Positions 60,915 to 64,000 of a DNA stretch of 64,000 nt are shown here, in pieces; the stretch's first letter is position 1; each line of letters starts with the position of its first letter. This stretch comes from Amycolatopsis acidicola (GTDB lineage Bacteria > Actinomycetota > Actinomycetes > Mycobacteriales > Pseudonocardiaceae), in assembly GCF_007713735.2 (NCBI RefSeq), contig NZ_VMNW02000042.1, forward strand, positions 1 to 64,000. Reading direction: 5' to 3'. The position numbers were made by a program, and so were the translations under genes. The notes under the pieces were generated by a model. That model was given only the letters and a program-made list of their open reading frames with translations, searched no databases and was not told where the DNA came from.

Positions 60915-61664
60915 ATGACGAAGCTGGACGGCAAGGTCGCGATCATCACGGGCGCGGCCAGCGGGATGGGCGCGGAGCACGCGCGGGTGTTCGTCGAAGA
61001 GGGCGCGAAGGTCGCCCTGACGGACGTCAACGAAGAGGCGGGCGCGAAACTCGCCGCGGAACTCGGCGAGAACGCCTTGTTCCTGCGGCACGACGTGACC
61101 GACCCGGACTCGTGGGACGAGGTCGTACGGGCCGCGACCGCGCGGTTCGGCCCGGTGACCGTGCTGGTCAACAACGCCGGGTTCGCCGGGCCCACGGCCA
61201 CCGTGGCGGACATGTCCACAGAGGACTACCTGAAGACCATCGCGATCGACCAGCACGGCGTTTTCTACGGGATGCGTGCCGTCATCCCCGGCATGATCGA
61301 CGCGGGCGGCGGCTCGGTCGTCAACATCTCCTCGGTCGCCGGGTTCGTGCACCAGATCGACGTGCCCAACCCGGCCTACACGGCGGCGAAGTTCGCCGTG
61401 CGCGGTCTGACAAAGGCCGCCGCCGTCCAGTTCGGGCCGCAAAAGGTGCGCGTGAACTCCGTGCACCCTGGCGGGGTGCTGACGCCGATGCTGCGGGACA
61501 CCGTGCCGCAGGAGGCGATCGACGTGCTGAACAAAGACGTTCCATTGCGGCGTATGGCCGAACCCCGGGAGGTCTCGCAGCTGGTCGTGTTCCTCGCATC
61601 CGACGCGTCGTCCTACATCACCGGCGCCGAGCACCTCATCGACGGAGGGCAGACGGCGGACTGA
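60915..61664 (+). CDS. SDR family oxidoreductase, 3-alpha/20-beta-HSD-like, copy 2
   Basis: Dehydrogenase of 249 residues: TGAASGMGAEHARVF near residue 13, NNAGFAGPTATV near 86, catalytic YTAAKFA near 156 and VHPGGVLTPML near 185. It is related to the SDR at 59278. Its 3' end overlaps the convergent M20 gene by 29 bp. TetR operator site 3 lies 17 bp before the ATG, so repression should be tight. Confidence 0.92.
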   Translation: MTKLDGKVAIITGAASGMGAEHARVFVEEGAKVALTDVNEEAGAKLAAELGENALFLRHDVTDPDSWDEVVRAATARFGPVTVLVNNAGFAGPTATVADMSTEDYLKTIAIDQHGVFYGMRAVIPGMIDAGGGSVVNISSVAGFVHQIDVPNPAYTAAKFAVRGLTKAAAVQFGPQKVRVNSVHPGGVLTPMLRDTVPQEAIDVLNKDVPLRRMAEPREVSQLVVFLASDASSYITGAEHLIDGGQTAD

Positions 61665-63093
61665 CCCGCGCGGGCGGCGCGAGCATCCCGTCCGGAATCG
61701 GGCACACGTAAGGGGTTTCCTTCAGGGTCGCCGCGTGCTCGGCCCGGGCCGCGGCCAGCAGCGCCGGATCGGCGAGCAGGTCCAGCGCCGTCGCGGCGAT
61801 CACCGTGGCCGCGTGCGTGATGGCCTTGTGCGCGGCGGGGAGCTTGCCCTGCGCGACGTATTGCCAGGTGTGCCAAGGAGTTCCGAGCGCCACCGCGCTG
61901 CTGAGGATCTGCACGGTCGGGGTGATCCAGCTGACGTCCCCGACGTCGCTCGACCCCGCGTTGAGGTGGCGGTGCTCGGGCGCGGCCAGCTCCGGCACCC
62001 CGTCGTGCAGGCAGCGCGCGTCCCCCGCGGCCATCCCGGCCGCCACCCGGGCGCGCCGCACCTCTCCCGCCTCGAAGCCCGCGCTGAAAGCGGCGGCGCG
62101 TTCCTGGTCTGCCTCGTCGAACGGGACGCCGCCGACCTCGATCAGCGTGCCGTGCAAGGCTTCTTCGAGCACGCGGTTGGGCAGGATCTCCGCGCTGGCA
62201 CCGTCCAGCCGCACCTCGACCTCGGTCGACGTCATCTGCGCGGCACCGCGCGCGATCGCGACCACCCGGTCGTACAGCTCCTGCATCGCGGGCACGGTTT
62301 CCGCCCGCACGAGGTAGTAGACCTCGGACGTGGCAGGGACGACGTTCGGCGATTCGCCACCGGCGTCGGTGAAGGCGTAGTGGATCCGGGAACTGTCGGC
62401 CATGTGCTCGCGCAGGAAGTTCACGCCCACGTTCATCAGTTCGGCCGCGTCCAGCGCGCTGCGGCCGAGGTGCGGCGACACCCCGGCGTGCGCGGCGACG
62501 CCGGTGAACCGGAAATGCGCCTGCACGTAGGCGAGACACCGGCCCTGCGTCGAGATGGTGCCGGTGCCGCCGGCCGGATGCCAGGTGAGCGCGGCGTCCA
62601 CGTCGTCGAACGCCCCGGCCGCCGCCATGAAGGACTTGCCGGCGGCGGCTTCCTCGGCGGGACAACCGTAATACCGCACACGCCCGGGAAGATCGCGCTG
62701 TTCGAGGTGCCGGGCGAGCGAGACCGCGGCGAGCAGCGAGCCGGCGCCGAGCATGTGATGCCCGCAGCCGTGTCCGTGCCCGGTGATGTTGCCCGGATCA
62801 GGACCGGGCACGGCGGAACCGGACTGCTGGCTGAGCCCGGCCAGCGCGTCGTACTCGCCGAGGAAGGCGACGACCGGGCCTTCGGTGCCCTTTTCCGCTT
62901 GGAACGCCGTGGGAATCCCGCCGATGTCGCGGGTGACGGCGAAACCCTCCCGCTCGACGATCGCGAGGTGGCGGGCGGCGGCGTCGTGTTCCTCCCAGCG
63001 CAGCTGCGGGTGGTCCCAGATGGCGTCGCTGAGCGCGTGGAATTCGGGGGCGAGTTCCGCGACGAGGGGTCGCAGTGCACTCACTGAGGTCAT
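61636..63093 (-). CDS. M20-family amidohydrolase, AbgB-like (p-aminobenzoyl-glutamate hydrolase type)
   Basis: Zn-dependent amidohydrolase of 485 residues. Metal ligands are visible in GHGHGCGHHMLGAGS near 105 and PAEEAAAGKSFM near 146, with GVAAHAG near 200 for the dimerisation-domain His. The C-terminal part has HLNAGSSDVGDVSWITPTV. This pattern fits subunit B of aminobenzoyl-glutamate or indole-acetyl-amino-acid hydrolases. AAGGAG lies 9 nt before the ATG. The next M20 gene follows 16 bp upstream, so the two may form a complex. Confidence 0.92.
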   Translation of the reverse strand: MTSVSALRPLVAELAPEFHALSDAIWDHPQLRWEEHDAAARHLAIVEREGFAVTRDIGGIPTAFQAEKGTEGPVVAFLGEYDALAGLSQQSGSAVPGPDPGNITGHGHGCGHHMLGAGSLLAAVSLARHLEQRDLPGRVRYYGCPAEEAAAGKSFMAAAGAFDDVDAALTWHPAGGTGTISTQGRCLAYVQAHFRFTGVAAHAGVSPHLGRSALDAAELMNVGVNFLREHMADSSRIHYAFTDAGGESPNVVPATSEVYYLVRAETVPAMQELYDRVVAIARGAAQMTSTEVEVRLDGASAEILPNRVLEEALHGTLIEVGGVPFDEADQERAAAFSAGFEAGEVRRARVAAGMAAGDARCLHDGVPELAAPEHRHLNAGSSDVGDVSWITPTVQILSSAVALGTPWHTWQYVAQGKLPAAHKAITHAATVIAATALDLLADPALLAAARAEHAATLKETPYVCPIPDGMLAPPARVSPPSALRR

Positions 63094-63109
63094 GGCGCGG
63101 GGCTCCTTC

Positions 63110-64000
63110 TCAGGCTTCGAGGGTTTTGCGGGTGGCACCGGCCGGGCGGTTTCGCCGCAGTTCCAGCAGTTCCGAGCGCAACGTTCCGTCGAGCGCGACA
63201 TCGAGCGCGGTGAGCGCCAGTGCTTTCGCGCCATCGAGCACGGCCTTGTCCGCGGCCGGAGTCGCCGCGGCGGCGGCGAAGTCGGCGTGGTGGCCGACGG
63301 CGTCGCTGCCCTCGATGGCGACCATGGGGTGGATGGCGGGCAGCACCTGGGACACGTTGCCCATGTCGGTCGAGCCGCCGCCGAAGACGCGGCCGGGGTC
63401 CAGCGTGCGGCCGAGCCCCTCCAGGTTGCGGTTCCACACCGCCGCGATCCCGGCGTGCGGAGCCAGTGGGGCGTAAGGGTTTTCGGTACGGCGGTACTTC
63501 CATTCGCAGCCCGTGGCGAGCGCGCCCGCCTCGAAGCAGGCGAGCACGCGCCTGCGGGCGTCGCGCCACTCGTCGAGGTCGTAGGCGCGGACCTCGAGCT
63601 GGATCACGGTGCGCGCCGGGATGATGTTGGTGGCTTCGCCGCCGTGCGAGATGAAGGCGTTGACGTTCACGTCGCGGGTGAGCTGCTGGCGCAACAGGCC
63701 GAGCGCGGTGAGCGCCACCGTCGCGGCGGCTCCGGCGTTGATGCCCTGCTCCGGGAAACCGGCGGCGTGCGCGGCGCGGCCGGTGAATTCGACCTCGATC
63801 CGCTCGACCGCGGTGCTGTGCATGGCGTCGCACGGGGCATCGGCTCCGGTGCTGCCGTGGACCATCATCGAGAACGCGGCGTCCTCCCAGGCCCCGGCGA
63901 GCAGGAGGTCCACCTTGCCGCCGCCGTGTTCCTCCGCGGGCGTGCCCAGGAGTTTCACCCGCAGGCCGGCCTCGGCGGCGACGGCTTTCAGCGCGATCGC
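63110..64000 (-). CDS. M20-family amidohydrolase, second subunit (5' part outside window)
   Basis: C-terminal 296 codons of a second M20 metallopeptidase-like amidohydrolase. It has LLGTPAEEHGGGKVDLL, a dimerisation domain with GRAAHAAGFPEQGINA, and the late GGGSTDMGNVSQVLPAIHP and AVGHHADFA metal-site loops. The frame is open past base 64000, so the true start is beyond the window edge; GTG 63958 is internal. It pairs with the gene downstream as in AbgA-AbgB. Confidence 0.9.
   Translation of the reverse strand, partial: AIALKAVAAEAGLRVKLLGTPAEEHGGGKVDLLLAGAWEDAAFSMMVHGSTGADAPCDAMHSTAVERIEVEFTGRAAHAAGFPEQGINAGAAATVALTALGLLRQQLTRDVNVNAFISHGGEATNIIPARTVIQLEVRAYDLDEWRDARRRVLACFEAGALATGCEWKYRRTENPYAPLAPHAGIAAVWNRNLEGLGRTLDPGRVFGGGSTDMGNVSQVLPAIHPMVAIEGSDAVGHHADFAAAAATPAADKAVLDGAKALALTALDVALDGTLRSELLELRRNRPAGATRKTLEA

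Overview
The window is high-GC actinobacterial DNA. Gene starts are often GTG, and minus-strand genes are packed with ATGA/GTGA stop-start overlaps. Gene content (carboxylic acid reductase, mycofactocin-coupled SDR, FprB-type ferredoxin reductase, heteromeric acyl-CoA dehydrogenase pairs, PhoP-like response regulator) suggests Amycolatopsis or another Pseudonocardiaceae member. No rRNA or tRNA is present to confirm this. I see no prophage, IS element or CRISPR array.

Region 1 (1-6.0 kb): a GC-rich low-complexity left edge, a complete carboxylic acid reductase, a convergent drug-type MFS exporter, then a gene-poor stretch with an AT-rich patch of inverted repeats and a short SDR relic.

Region 2 (6.0-18.6 kb): an 11-gene minus-strand organosulfur operon. 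It has one sulfonate-type ABC permease/ATPase pair but three substrate-binding lipoproteins and three flavin monooxygenases. It also holds a ketopantoate-reductase-like/rhodanese fusion, an alpha/beta hydrolase and a GlcD-like FAD oxidase. A CGNR zinc-finger regulator is divergent. A roughly 100-nt structured element occurs twice, once inside the operon and once before the regulator, and its closing stem shows compensatory changes. I regard it as a candidate undescribed cis-acting RNA.

Region 3 (18.6-26.5 kb): a phosphate/polyphosphate island. A PhoP/PhoR-like two-component system is followed by VTC polyphosphate polymerase, a DUF4956 membrane protein and a CotH kinase with Gly/Gln-rich inserts, then a DUF47 (PhoU-like) protein and a PiT phosphate transporter. 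Direct repeats with an 11-nt period lie before both the regulator and the VTC operon. The gene-free 0.7 kb after PiT holds two very large inverted repeats and a direct repeat.

Region 4 (26.5-58.6 kb): a large CoA-thioester catabolic cluster. It contains two P450s, redox partners, two acyl-CoA synthetases, two large/small acyl-CoA dehydrogenase pairs, two enoyl-CoA hydratases, thiolases with a DUF35 partner, a tandem CaiB protein, several SDRs and two aldehyde dehydrogenases. The architecture resembles steroid or terpenoid side-chain degradation; the substrate is unknown. A shared palindrome (consensus AATCTTTGYAARGATT) sits in four promoter regions across 26 kb. The FadR-type GntR protein at 32.6 kb is the likely regulator.

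Region 5 (55.8-64 kb): a second regulon, marked by a TAACGGACA-N-TGTCCGTTA palindrome before an MFS permease, a tetR-SDR operon and a divergent hydrolase/SDR pair. Two M20 amidohydrolases follow; the last runs off the window.
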